Virus record (IMG/VR): IMGVR_UViG_3300010354_000608
Span: 1-24,828 of that record
From: a virus
Length of the DNA stretch: 24,828 bases
Direction: 5' to 3' (one strand)
Made by a program: the position numbers and the translations under genes. Shown piece after piece: positions 1 through 8,432 of the stretch (within the stretch, counting starts at the first letter, position 1; every line of letters starts with the position of its first letter). The notes under the pieces are model-generated. The model did no database searches, had not been told where the DNA came from, and worked only from the letters and a program-made list of their open reading frames with translations.

Positions 1-3000
1 CAGACTATCATACTGCAATATTCAATAATGGTGCTCAACTAGATAACTCTCAGAAGAGATTTGGAACTACTTCAGCATTTGTTGATGGAACAAACCAATA
101 CATTTCTCTTGCTGCATCTAGTGAGTTTGGATTTGGTACAAATTCATTCACAGTTGAGACCTGGATTAGATTGACAGATCTGGTTGGAACTCAACAAGTA
201 TTTGATTTCAGAACTGGATCAGTTAGTGATCTTGCTCCTACTGTCTATGTTTCTAATGGTGGTCAAATTAGATTCTACGCAAATGGATCTGATAGAATTC
301 TTGGGTCTACTCTAAATTCTGGAGTATGGTATCATGTTGCTCTATGTAGAGCAGGTGGATTTACCAGACTTTATGTCAATGGAACTAGAGTAGGATCAAC
401 GTATACTGATAGCAACAACTATGGTTCATCCAAGACTCTGACAATTGGTGCAGGATATGATGGTGGAAATCCATTTGGGGGACACTTTGATGAATTTAGA
501 GTGTCAAATATTAGCCTTTATACTGCAGATACTATTACAGTTCAAACTGGTATTTACCAGGGAGATTCTAATACAAAGTTACTACTTCATTTTGATGGAG
601 AAGATGGTGCAACAGAATGTATTGATTGGTCTGGTGCCGCTACTTGGAATGAGGACGATGAGTTTGTAAATACTGGAATTCTATTCCGTTATTATGATGC
701 TGCAAATGAGATAGAAAATAATCTAGATCTAATTTGTGCAGAGGCAGTTTATCAAACCGATAGAAACTTCCCACGTCTACACATTCCAACTACACTTGCT
801 TCAAATCGTGGGGCAGATTCATACAATTTGCTCCTAGCAAACCTAGAGTTTATTGCTAATGAGGCATATGACCGCATTGCTCCAACTCCTCCTAGTGGCA
901 CAACCAGAACTGATTGTACAGATGATGTTCAGGATGTTATCCGCAACATTGCTTACAACCTGAAGTATGGTTCAAACTCTAAGACTTGGGATGCTGCAGA
1001 ACAGTATGTTACTGGAAATGTTCTACAACACCTAGTTGGCAATGAGCAGGATTCGGTAGATGTATTCAATGAAGCGAGAGACATTGCTAAAGAAATTATC
1101 AACAACACTACAGTAACTGTAAGTGGATCGCATGGACTAACACAGTCTAAAGATACCTCTATCACTTACGTGTTTGGTGGATGTACAGACATTGAAGATG
1201 CTATCGATGACTTGATGGCAATCGTTACCGATACCATTCAAGATCCAGATGGTTCTGATGCAGTTACTTACCCATCATCTATTTCTCAAGTAACTAGAAC
1301 TCATCCACAGCATACTCGTTGCATCACAGATCTAAAAATTACAATTACTGAGATCCTCAAAGATATCAGAAATGGAGCAAACTCATATACCTGGGATGCT
1401 GCAGCATTCTATGTAAACAGAAGTGTTTCCCCAGTAACACTAAACCATGTTGTTGGTGAAGAAGCAGAAACCTCATGGGCATATGACAAAGCAAGAGATC
1501 TTGCTATTCAGGCAATGAGGGGAGAAACCATTACGATCACTGGTGATCATGGATATGTTCAGGAGATTGATAATTCTATTATTATTGATCCTGCTGGGGC
1601 ACCATACTGTGCAGATGTAGCATCGACAATTGATAATCTATTCGATATCGTAATCAATACACTCGATGAAGCTTATACTAATCAAATTGATTATCTCGGA
1701 ACCGTAACTAGAACTATTGCTCCATACGAATTTGCTACTGCTAAAGTGTATGCATTTAGATCTGATGATCTACTTGTCACAGATGTTGACGCCACAAATA
1801 AAAAATTCTGGACTAGTGAAATTTATGACCCTACTTATTATAGATTCCTAGATGCTGCTGGATTGATTTCAGTAAATGCAGAGGCAATCATCGATGAAAC
1901 TTCAGGACGACTACTTGCTAGATATCCAGTTCTTCTTACCGAAATGCCAGGAAATGAAGATGGTACTAGCAGTGGAACTAATAGATGTAAAACTGATCTT
2001 TCTCTAATACTTTCTGCCCTCATCAAAGATTTGACTTATGGTGGAAACAGATATACTACAGAGGCAGCAAAGTTCTATCTAGGTGCTAATGATGAAGTTA
2101 GATTCATTCGTTTGCAGTTGTGGGGATCCCTATATGCACACGAACAACTTGCAGAAATGTGTAAGTTGGCTATTACTGGTGATTTGAAAGCATCTGCTCA
2201 ATATACTGATGCTGTAATCGTTTCTGATGTTGGGATTACAAATGATCCAGGTGGATGTGCAAACGTCAAGACTGCAATTGATAATCTCATTCAAAGCATG
2301 AATGATATCATTGCTCCAGCAATTGATAGGTATAGAGATGCTGCGGATCTAATTGTATTCAATAGAGACTATATTGCAGAAGAAGCAATTGGATTGCTAG
2401 AAGATGAATTCTATTACACTCTGAGCAATAATCAAACATACCGATCATATGAATATCCAGGTGGAGATATCGATGGTCGTAATACATGCATTAGAGATGC
2501 TAAGTACATTATTGATGCCATTGCTTCAGATCTGTTGACTGGTGGTAATAATAGCATTCTACGCGCAGCAGAATATTATCTTGACTCTCAATTGAATATT
2601 GATTATGTTGAAGATCAACTATCAGCAACTCTATATGCTTGGGATAGAATTGGATTCCTATGCAAGAAAGCAATTGGAAATCTATTACAATCATCCAATC
2701 AAATTCAGTTGACTAGCGACCACTATGTTGCTCAATTCACAGACGAAACTGCATATTCGGATACGACCATTACTCATGATATTTCTACCCCAGGTGGAAA
2801 TTACAGTGCTCTAGACTGTGCCGATGTTCAGTCAAGTATTGATAACCTAGTCACCGCAGCTATCGATACACTTGCACCATCTGGAGATCTGGGACTTTCT
2901 GCATCTAGAATTTTGCTATTCAATAAAAATTACTATGATAAAGAAATCACTCAAGAAATCACCTTGCAGTGGGGATCGATTACAACTGAACAAAGATCAT

Positions 3001-6000
3001 TTATTGAAGAAGTAGCAGATAATATTATTCACGATTTGATTATCACAAAGGAAACTGTTCTTGATAATCAGATCACATCTGATTATGCCAATGCACAAAC
3101 ATATAATACTCTGAGAAATCTTCTAACAACTGTTGATACTGAAAATCAAAATCTGAACCTAATTCCAAACAATCAAACTGAAAATCTCACAATTTCTCCA
3201 TGGACTACCAATGCTGCAAATACAGTAACATCTGATGTTGGTACAGCGCCAGATGGAACCATAACAGCAGACAAATTCATCCCTGGTACAACTGGAACTG
3301 CTGATAGAGCAGTCTATAGAGATTATGTACTAACTGCATATACAACATACGATAGAGATAATGTAACACTTGATGTAGATACAATCACCTTTGATGAAGG
3401 TGTTGATGCATCTTATCAGAAATATACGTGGTCAATTTTCTTCAAAGATGCTGGTTATAATAATGCCCGTATCAGAGTTCAATGGGATGCTACCCATTAT
3501 GCATTCTTCAATATTTCTCTAGTAAATGGAACTCCAGGATCACTATTCTATAGTGGAATTACTGGAGTTACCAATGGAGTTATTCCACAGGGCAATGGAT
3601 GGTATAGAGCATACATCAGTTTCGATGTTCCTTTTGGTATCACATCAGTTAGACTGATGGCATATGGCACATCGACTTCTTCCCCAACTGCAATTGGAAA
3701 TGGAACCAGTGGCGTATTGATGTGGGGCGCTAAATTTGCAAAGGATAATATTGATATTTACGAATCTCAAGATGGAGCATTCTTCTATCCAGATAATGAA
3801 TATAACGTAAAAACCTATATCATTGATAGATTGGAATACTTCATGAATAGGGCAGCAAGTGGCACACTAACTACTCCATCTCCCCTAATTACATTCCCAT
3901 CATATACCAATGCATCTCTACAATCCAATTATACTTCGGCAGATATCACTTCATTTATATCTACTGTACTGGATCAGTATAGAAATCAACTTCTAGATCC
4001 TGCATACTTTATTCAGGCTGGTCTCCAAACGGGCATCGAGTTGTTGACTAAGACATATGGAACTAGATCAATTCCAGTACCTCTTGGTGGTCAAATTGAA
4101 CAATCATCTTTTGCATATGGAACCTCTTCGGATAACTCAGTTGAAATTTCTGGATATATTGAAAATAGTGCCGAAGTTGCCAAGAGTTATGTTAGGTTGA
4201 CAGTAACGGATGTTACTGATGGACCATTCGTAGTAAACGATACTACATCTAAGCAAGGAACTCCAGGAACAACTGGAGTATTGTATGCATTCTTCAGTGA
4301 TGAAAACTTCACTTATTTGGATATGGAAATTACTGCAGGAACTTGGGCAGTATCTGACGTTGTTACAAGTGCAGGTGGAGCATATGCAACAATTGTCGAT
4401 ATTGAATCGAGACTTCAAGTAATTGGTCTTACTGGAGATTTTGAAGATGGTAAGCAGTTCAGAGCATATACTAGTGATACTACAGCAGAGGTTGTTGATT
4501 TTATTAGATCTGAAGCTGCTGTAACTAGCAATCTTGGTGGAAAACTCACTGTCGATACTGAATCTTTGATTGGACCATTTGAAACAACTTCAGTCGTATA
4601 CCCACAAACATCCAGAATCTACTTGGATCTGATTCAATATTCTGGTATTGGATTGAATGTTGGAGATATTGTCGTTGCTGGTGGATACATTCGTTATGGG
4701 GTAACTGTAAGTTCCACATTGAATACCTTTACTAAGGGTGGAACTCTATATGGAGTTATCAACGGTAGTAAAGATCCAAATAAGAGAGCAATTATCGTTG
4801 ATATTGATCTTGATAATGGATTTATTTACGCACAACCATATCTCGGAACCTTTATAAATGGACAATCATTTGGTTATTATGGTCCAGCGGACGGTGATGT
4901 TCCAGTTGGATTTGCAACAATTCAAACAAGTACCACAATCGCTGGAAATGCTGCTGGAAGAATTGTAGATATCAAGACAGTTGGTACTCAAACTCGTGTA
5001 TTCCTAGCAGAACTTAGGGGAACTTGGACTGATAGACAAACTGTAATTGGTAGAGGTGGATATGGTGCTATTGTATATGTTACATCAGAATTGAAGGGAA
5101 GAATCAAACGTGCTTTCCGTGGATTTGATGGTGTACAGACAGAGTTCAAACTTACAACTGCAAATGGCACTCCATACTTCCCAGATCCAGAAGGACATCT
5201 ACTAGTCTTCATCAATGGTATTCTGCAACCACCTGGGGCATCGAATGCATACACCGCATTCTCAGATACTATTGCATTTAGTGAACCACCCGAAGTTGGA
5301 GCAGCATTTGTAGGATTCTATCTCGGAAAACTACGTCAATTGGATGACATTTCGTTTGAATTTGATTCACTACGTCAGTCATTCAACCTACGTCGTAGTG
5401 GTACATTCTACTCACTAACTCTTACCGATGGTGTACAATCTTCCGTCGTTAGACCAGAGAATAACATCATTGTTTCCCTCAATGGTGTTATCCAAGAACC
5501 TGGTATTGGATTCACTCTCGTTGGTTCTAGAATCATCTTCAGTGAAATTCCTCGTGTTGGATCAACGTTTGTTGCGTTCTCTTATGTTGGATCTGAAGCT
5601 GACGTTGATGCTGAAATTGTCGTTCCTCCAGTTGAGCCAGGTGATCTTCTCACAATTGAAGGTGAAACTGTAGATCGTGAAGTTGCTGTTATTGAGTCTT
5701 CAAACTCACTTATCACAATTGATTATCTTGGATCTGTATTTGGTAAGGATGCTTCTGCAACCGCTACAATCACAAGGGGTAGAATCAGAGAAGCCAGAGT
5801 AACTTCTGGTGGTTCTGGATATACTTCTCGCCCACTAGTCAGAATTGACTCCGTTACTGGTTTTGATGCAAATATCAAAGCTCTTGTCGGTGTACAAAGA
5901 ATTGAAATGGTCAATGGTGGATCTGGGTACAAATCCCCAACTGTTGTTGTGGAAACCACAGTTCCAGATGATTGGACTCCCCCAAATCTATCTCTATATG

Positions 6001-6266
6001 GAGAAGATGGTGTTGTAAATCTAATCGATGCCTACAGCATTCCTCAGCAAGAACTTCCTCCTGAGAGTGGAGTTGTAGATGATAGTAATACAACTAGTGG
6101 TGGAACAACTGGTGGAGGTGGATCTGTAGGTCAAACCACTGGATCTACCGATTCCAGCGGAACTGTATATGATGGAGAACTTGGATCTGTCTGGACTCGC
6201 CCATCCCAAGCATACACAGTTCCAAACTTCGATATTACTACCATATTTGTTTCCAGTACAACCTAA
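1..6266 (+). CDS. Giant phage structural/adhesin protein with LamG-like N-terminal part (5' end outside window)
   Basis: The reading frame is open from base 3 to the TAA at 6264-6266, giving about 2087 visible residues. The first possible start (TTG at 171) lies inside a domain, so the true start is upstream of the window. Visible residues 1-190 resemble a LamG/concanavalin-like lectin fold (motifs FTVETWIR, WYHVALCR, LYVNGTRVGS, HFDEFRVS). Residues about 220-960 hold four alpha-helical repeats with conserved Cys, listed separately. Residues about 1066-1263 look like a jelly-roll module of phage fibres (YTWSIFFKDAG, GNGWYRAYISF). Two phage-fibre beta modules follow at about 1733-1776 and 1821-1863 (FINGILQPPG, SLNGVIQEPG), then two GSGY beta units and a Gly/Ser/Thr-rich linker at about 2022-2056. 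I infer a virion surface protein that binds host glycans; lectin plus jelly-roll suits adsorption. It lies first in a late block ahead of baseplate genes. The domain assignments are by eye; the exact virion position is unknown. Confidence 0.85.
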   Translation, partial: DYHTAIFNNGAQLDNSQKRFGTTSAFVDGTNQYISLAASSEFGFGTNSFTVETWIRLTDLVGTQQVFDFRTGSVSDLAPTVYVSNGGQIRFYANGSDRILGSTLNSGVWYHVALCRAGGFTRLYVNGTRVGSTYTDSNNYGSSKTLTIGAGYDGGNPFGGHFDEFRVSNISLYTADTITVQTGIYQGDSNTKLLLHFDGEDGATECIDWSGAATWNEDDEFVNTGILFRYYDAANEIENNLDLICAEAVYQTDRNFPRLHIPTTLASNRGADSYNLLLANLEFIANEAYDRIAPTPPSGTTRTDCTDDVQDVIRNIAYNLKYGSNSKTWDAAEQYVTGNVLQHLVGNEQDSVDVFNEARDIAKEIINNTTVTVSGSHGLTQSKDTSITYVFGGCTDIEDAIDDLMAIVTDTIQDPDGSDAVTYPSSISQVTRTHPQHTRCITDLKITITEILKDIRNGANSYTWDAAAFYVNRSVSPVTLNHVVGEEAETSWAYDKARDLAIQAMRGETITITGDHGYVQEIDNSIIIDPAGAPYCADVASTIDNLFDIVINTLDEAYTNQIDYLGTVTRTIAPYEFATAKVYAFRSDDLLVTDVDATNKKFWTSEIYDPTYYRFLDAAGLISVNAEAIIDETSGRLLARYPVLLTEMPGNEDGTSSGTNRCKTDLSLILSALIKDLTYGGNRYTTEAAKFYLGANDEVRFIRLQLWGSLYAHEQLAEMCKLAITGDLKASAQYTDAVIVSDVGITNDPGGCANVKTAIDNLIQSMNDIIAPAIDRYRDAADLIVFNRDYIAEEAIGLLEDEFYYTLSNNQTYRSYEYPGGDIDGRNTCIRDAKYIIDAIASDLLTGGNNSILRAAEYYLDSQLNIDYVEDQLSATLYAWDRIGFLCKKAIGNLLQSSNQIQLTSDHYVAQFTDETAYSDTTITHDISTPGGNYSALDCADVQSSIDNLVTAAIDTLAPSGDLGLSASRILLFNKNYYDKEITQEITLQWGSITTEQRSFIEEVADNIIHDLIITKETVLDNQITSDYANAQTYNTLRNLLTTVDTENQNLNLIPNNQTENLTISPWTTNAANTVTSDVGTAPDGTITADKFIPGTTGTADRAVYRDYVLTAYTTYDRDNVTLDVDTITFDEGVDASYQKYTWSIFFKDAGYNNARIRVQWDATHYAFFNISLVNGTPGSLFYSGITGVTNGVIPQGNGWYRAYISFDVPFGITSVRLMAYGTSTSSPTAIGNGTSGVLMWGAKFAKDNIDIYESQDGAFFYPDNEYNVKTYIIDRLEYFMNRAASGTLTTPSPLITFPSYTNASLQSNYTSADITSFISTVLDQYRNQLLDPAYFIQAGLQTGIELLTKTYGTRSIPVPLGGQIEQSSFAYGTSSDNSVEISGYIENSAEVAKSYVRLTVTDVTDGPFVVNDTTSKQGTPGTTGVLYAFFSDENFTYLDMEITAGTWAVSDVVTSAGGAYATIVDIESRLQVIGLTGDFEDGKQFRAYTSDTTAEVVDFIRSEAAVTSNLGGKLTVDTESLIGPFETTSVVYPQTSRIYLDLIQYSGIGLNVGDIVVAGGYIRYGVTVSSTLNTFTKGGTLYGVINGSKDPNKRAIIVDIDLDNGFIYAQPYLGTFINGQSFGYYGPADGDVPVGFATIQTSTTIAGNAAGRIVDIKTVGTQTRVFLAELRGTWTDRQTVIGRGGYGAIVYVTSELKGRIKRAFRGFDGVQTEFKLTTANGTPYFPDPEGHLLVFINGILQPPGASNAYTAFSDTIAFSEPPEVGAAFVGFYLGKLRQLDDISFEFDSLRQSFNLRRSGTFYSLTLTDGVQSSVVRPENNIIVSLNGVIQEPGIGFTLVGSRIIFSEIPRVGSTFVAFSYVGSEADVDAEIVVPPVEPGDLLTIEGETVDREVAVIESSNSLITIDYLGSVFGKDASATATITRGRIREARVTSGGSGYTSRPLVRIDSVTGFDANIKALVGVQRIEMVNGGSGYKSPTVVVETTVPDDWTPPNLSLYGEDGVVNLIDAYSIPQQELPPESGVVDDSNTTSGGTTGGGGSVGQTTGSTDSSGTVYDGELGSVWTRPSQAYTVPNFDITTIFVSSTT
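660..2880 (+). repeat. Four degenerate alpha-helical, Cys-containing repeat modules inside the giant protein
   Basis: Each module carries a Cys-x-x-D helix followed by DL/N-x-x-G-G/S/A-N and an A-A-x-x-Y segment. The first-half cysteines are encoded at 915, 1320, 1986 and 2487 (CTDDVQDVI, CITDLKITI, CKTDLSLIL, CIRDAKYII). The second half carries a matching Cys-x-D/N-V/I helix near 1182, 1608, 2256 and 2817 (CTDIEDAIDD, CADVASTIDN, CANVKTAIDN, CADVQSSIDN). Unit spacing is irregular (405, 666 and 501 bases), and a short DAA-x-LI-x-x-N segment precedes the later copies. The DNA copies are well diverged, so these are old protein repeats and not recent duplications. The function is unknown; a helical spacer or stalk is plausible. 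Confidence 0.7.
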
Positions 6267-6270
6267 ATAA
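6263..6270 (+). promoter_or_regulatory. Weak late-promoter-like motif CTAAATAA
   Basis: CTAAATAA overlaps the stop codon of the upstream giant gene and lies about 20 bases before the next ATG. It resembles the T4 late octamer TATAAATA less well than the other junction motifs in this window. A GAGGA ribosome-binding site follows at 6274-6278. This could be chance in AT-rich DNA. Confidence 0.35.
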
Positions 6271-6289
6271 TGTGAGGATTCAATAGAAA

Positions 6290-7168
6290 ATGGCAATATC
6301 AAGTACAACCGCATCACTGCATTCCAATGGCAATATAGAAATTATTACCAATGGATTGCCAGATCCAGCACTCTATGGGGATCCTCTTGGTTCTGGGTTA
6401 TTTCCAGACAATCCAAATACAATCACACCACATACACAGACATTTGAGTTTTTCTATAGAGGTGGGGAAGCAAAAGATCTTCCAAATCCCCAGCAAACTA
6501 CTCTAGGACCCCAGGGAATCGCTCTCAATGGAGTTGTATTATTCAACCCATCTGCCGCCCCAGGACCACTACCAGGGACGACTACACAACCTCCTGTAGG
6601 GTTCTCATACAATGCTGTGTACAATGAAGATGCCTATGGTGTTGATGCATGTGGTGGGCATCCAGAAGAAGATGGTAATTATCACTATCACTCTGCAGCA
6701 TTCTTAGTAAACTGTTGGGGTTCTAAAGTTATATCTTCAAACAGTTATTTTTCATCATCATCTTACAATGGAGATTATTTCAGACATCCTGATGGTCACT
6801 CCAAAATTGTAGGAATTTGTTTTGATGGATATCCGATTTATGGTCCATTTGGATATACAAATCCAAACGATCAACTTAGTGAACCGATACGAATGCGTAG
6901 TTCTTATAGAGCATATCCATCTCCAAGAGTGGGCAGAGGAAGTACATATGCTCAGATACCACCTGGCGTTTATGTACAGGATTTTGAATATGTTGAAAAT
7001 CTTGGTACATTAGATGAATTCAATGGTAGATATAGTGTTACTCCAGATTATCCATCTGGAACATATGCATATTATCTGACTGTGGATTCCGAAAATAGAC
7101 CAGTATATCCATACATCTTTGGAAATTCCACTAGAAAACCAAGAGCTTCTTTTGAGCACGCTCACTAA
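6290..7168 (+). CDS. YHYH-domain phage structural protein
   Basis: This 292-residue protein is essentially one YHYH domain (Pfam family of that name). The signature is Y131-H132-Y133-H134 within EEDGNYHYHS. It is followed by RHPDGHSK (165-172), DGYPIYGP (179-186), the block LGTLDEFNGR and the terminal TYAYYLTVD...PVYPY. All family landmarks are present and in order, so the gene looks intact. No signal peptide or membrane segment is evident. The biochemical role of YHYH domains is not established; the His-rich signature suggests metal binding, which is inference. The start is ATG 6290, with GAGGA 11 bases before it. It sits 23 bases after the giant adhesin gene and is paralogous to part of the protein at 8433-11969, which has lost the YHYH histidines. 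The position in a baseplate/fibre block suggests a virion component. Confidence 0.85.
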   Translation: MAISSTTASLHSNGNIEIITNGLPDPALYGDPLGSGLFPDNPNTITPHTQTFEFFYRGGEAKDLPNPQQTTLGPQGIALNGVVLFNPSAAPGPLPGTTTQPPVGFSYNAVYNEDAYGVDACGGHPEEDGNYHYHSAAFLVNCWGSKVISSNSYFSSSSYNGDYFRHPDGHSKIVGICFDGYPIYGPFGYTNPNDQLSEPIRMRSSYRAYPSPRVGRGSTYAQIPPGVYVQDFEYVENLGTLDEFNGRYSVTPDYPSGTYAYYLTVDSENRPVYPYIFGNSTRKPRASFEHAH

Positions 7169-7171
7169 TTC

Positions 7172-7179
7172 CATAAATA
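7172..7179 (+). promoter_or_regulatory. T4-type late promoter CATAAATA
   Basis: CATAAATA lies in the 28-base junction between the YHYH gene and the gp10-like gene, 17 bases before ATG 7197. It differs from the T4 late octamer TATAAATA only at the first base, a position reported as relaxed in cyanophage relatives. An initiation point about 5-6 bases downstream would give a very short leader. Confidence 0.55.
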
Positions 7180-7196
7180 ACTAAAAAGTCAGAGTA

Positions 7197-8423
7197 ATGG
7201 CAAAACAATCACTAAATATTGGTTCTGTGCCAAATGACGGTACTGGAGATTCTTTGAGATCTGGTGCGTCGAAGTTGAACAGCAATTTCACAGAACTGTA
7301 TGGGGCAGTAGGAAATGGAAATAACCTGACAGTTAGTGTTGCTAACGCACAGCAGGGACAAGTTCTTAGATGGAATGGTAGTACCTTTGTGCCCCAGGAT
7401 TATGGATCTCTAACATCAACATTGGATGTCAATAACTACAGTATTGTCAGCAGCAACAACGGGCATATTGTTCTTGACCCAAATGGAACTGGTGATGTAA
7501 ATTTGGTATATGGTGGACAAACTGCAAACTTTGATGGAGTAAGCGGTAGAGCACTAATTAGTGGTCCAATTGCATATGATAATGAATTTGATACTATTGG
7601 AGCAGCACCATCAAATAGCACTTATAAAGGATATTTCTTCACAGTAAACGGCAATAACAGTCCAAAAGTAAACATGTCGGTGACTGGTGTTGGCGATTCT
7701 ACGGTAGATCTTGTAACAAAACTCGATAGTGTCAATGTTCTAGCGGATGTGGACACTGCAACAAATGCACCATCAAATAATCAGGTTCTAAAATGGAGTG
7801 CTGCTCAAGCAAAGTGGATTCCTGGTGATGATGCAGCTGGCGCTTCAACTCAAAATATCTTCCAAACAGTTGTTGCCGATACTGGTTCTACTACAGCAAA
7901 TAGTCCAACAGATACATTGACCATCTCTGGAGGCACTAACTGTACTACTGTTGTTAGTGGAGATACAGTAACAGTCAATGTAGATGGAAATTTCGAACTG
8001 GAAGAACTCACTGATGTAAATCTAACTAGTGTTGCTAGAGGAGAATCTCTAACTTATGATACTCAGGGAAATGGTGCAACAGCGGCATGGATCAACCAGC
8101 CATCTCCAACACTTTGGTATATTTTCTCAGTTGGATTGAATAATAACTCATATCTAGTTGAAGGTCCTGGGCAGACACAAACTGATGATGCTGATCTCCA
8201 TCTTTATCGAGGATTTACTTACATCTTTGTCAATAATGCTGGATCAAACCACCCACTAAGAATTCAATCTACAACTGGATTGGCTGGTTCTGAGTGGACA
8301 TTGGGAGTAACTGGAGATAAAGCAGGCAGACAGTATTTTACGGTTCCTCATAGCGCACCAAATACTTTATATTATCAATGCACAATCCATGTCAATATGT
8401 CTGGAATCCTGTACATCAAATAA
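7197..8423 (+). CDS. Baseplate/fibre protein with T4 gp10-like N-terminus and C-terminal cupredoxin-like domain
   Basis: This is a 408-residue protein. Residues 3-45 (LNIGSVPNDGTGDSLR, KLNSNFTELYGAVGNG) match the N-terminal pattern of T4 baseplate wedge gp10, which has NIG-x-x-x-DDGTGD-x-LR-x-G-x-KIN-x-NF-x-ELY. The middle carries three fibre units of the form L/V-x-x-V...Q-V-L-x-W: GQVLRWNGSTFVPQD, NQVLKWSAAQAKWIPGDD and a weaker third. Residues about 325-408 form a cupredoxin-like domain: FTYIFVNNA, H352 in SNHPLRI, then C395-x2-H398-x2-M401 in YYQCTIHVNMSG. The 43-residue His-to-Cys distance is close to that of plastocyanin, so a type-1-like copper site is possible but unproven. A CATAAATA promoter motif precedes it. 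T4 gp10 is about 600 residues and has no such domain, so this is a partial homologue and not a full orthologue; no gene symbol is given. Confidence 0.8.
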   Translation: MAKQSLNIGSVPNDGTGDSLRSGASKLNSNFTELYGAVGNGNNLTVSVANAQQGQVLRWNGSTFVPQDYGSLTSTLDVNNYSIVSSNNGHIVLDPNGTGDVNLVYGGQTANFDGVSGRALISGPIAYDNEFDTIGAAPSNSTYKGYFFTVNGNNSPKVNMSVTGVGDSTVDLVTKLDSVNVLADVDTATNAPSNNQVLKWSAAQAKWIPGDDAAGASTQNIFQTVVADTGSTTANSPTDTLTISGGTNCTTVVSGDTVTVNVDGNFELEELTDVNLTSVARGESLTYDTQGNGATAAWINQPSPTLWYIFSVGLNNNSYLVEGPGQTQTDDADLHLYRGFTYIFVNNAGSNHPLRIQSTTGLAGSEWTLGVTGDKAGRQYFTVPHSAPNTLYYQCTIHVNMSGILYIK

Positions 8424-8432
8424 TAAGATAAT

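Noticed and set aside
171-179. TTG at 171 as the start of the first gene
   Set aside because: The frame is open from base 3 and the upstream residues complete the LamG-like domain, so the true start lies outside the window.
4137-4418. Minus-strand open frames, including others at 8375-8845, 10068-10478 and 22125-22580
   Set aside because: They lie opposite well-supported plus-strand genes, have odd Ser/Cys/Ile-rich compositions and show no recognisable motifs or start signals.
6263-6270. CTAAATAA as a strong late promoter
   Set aside because: It overlaps a stop codon and departs from the octamer; kept only as a low-confidence site.
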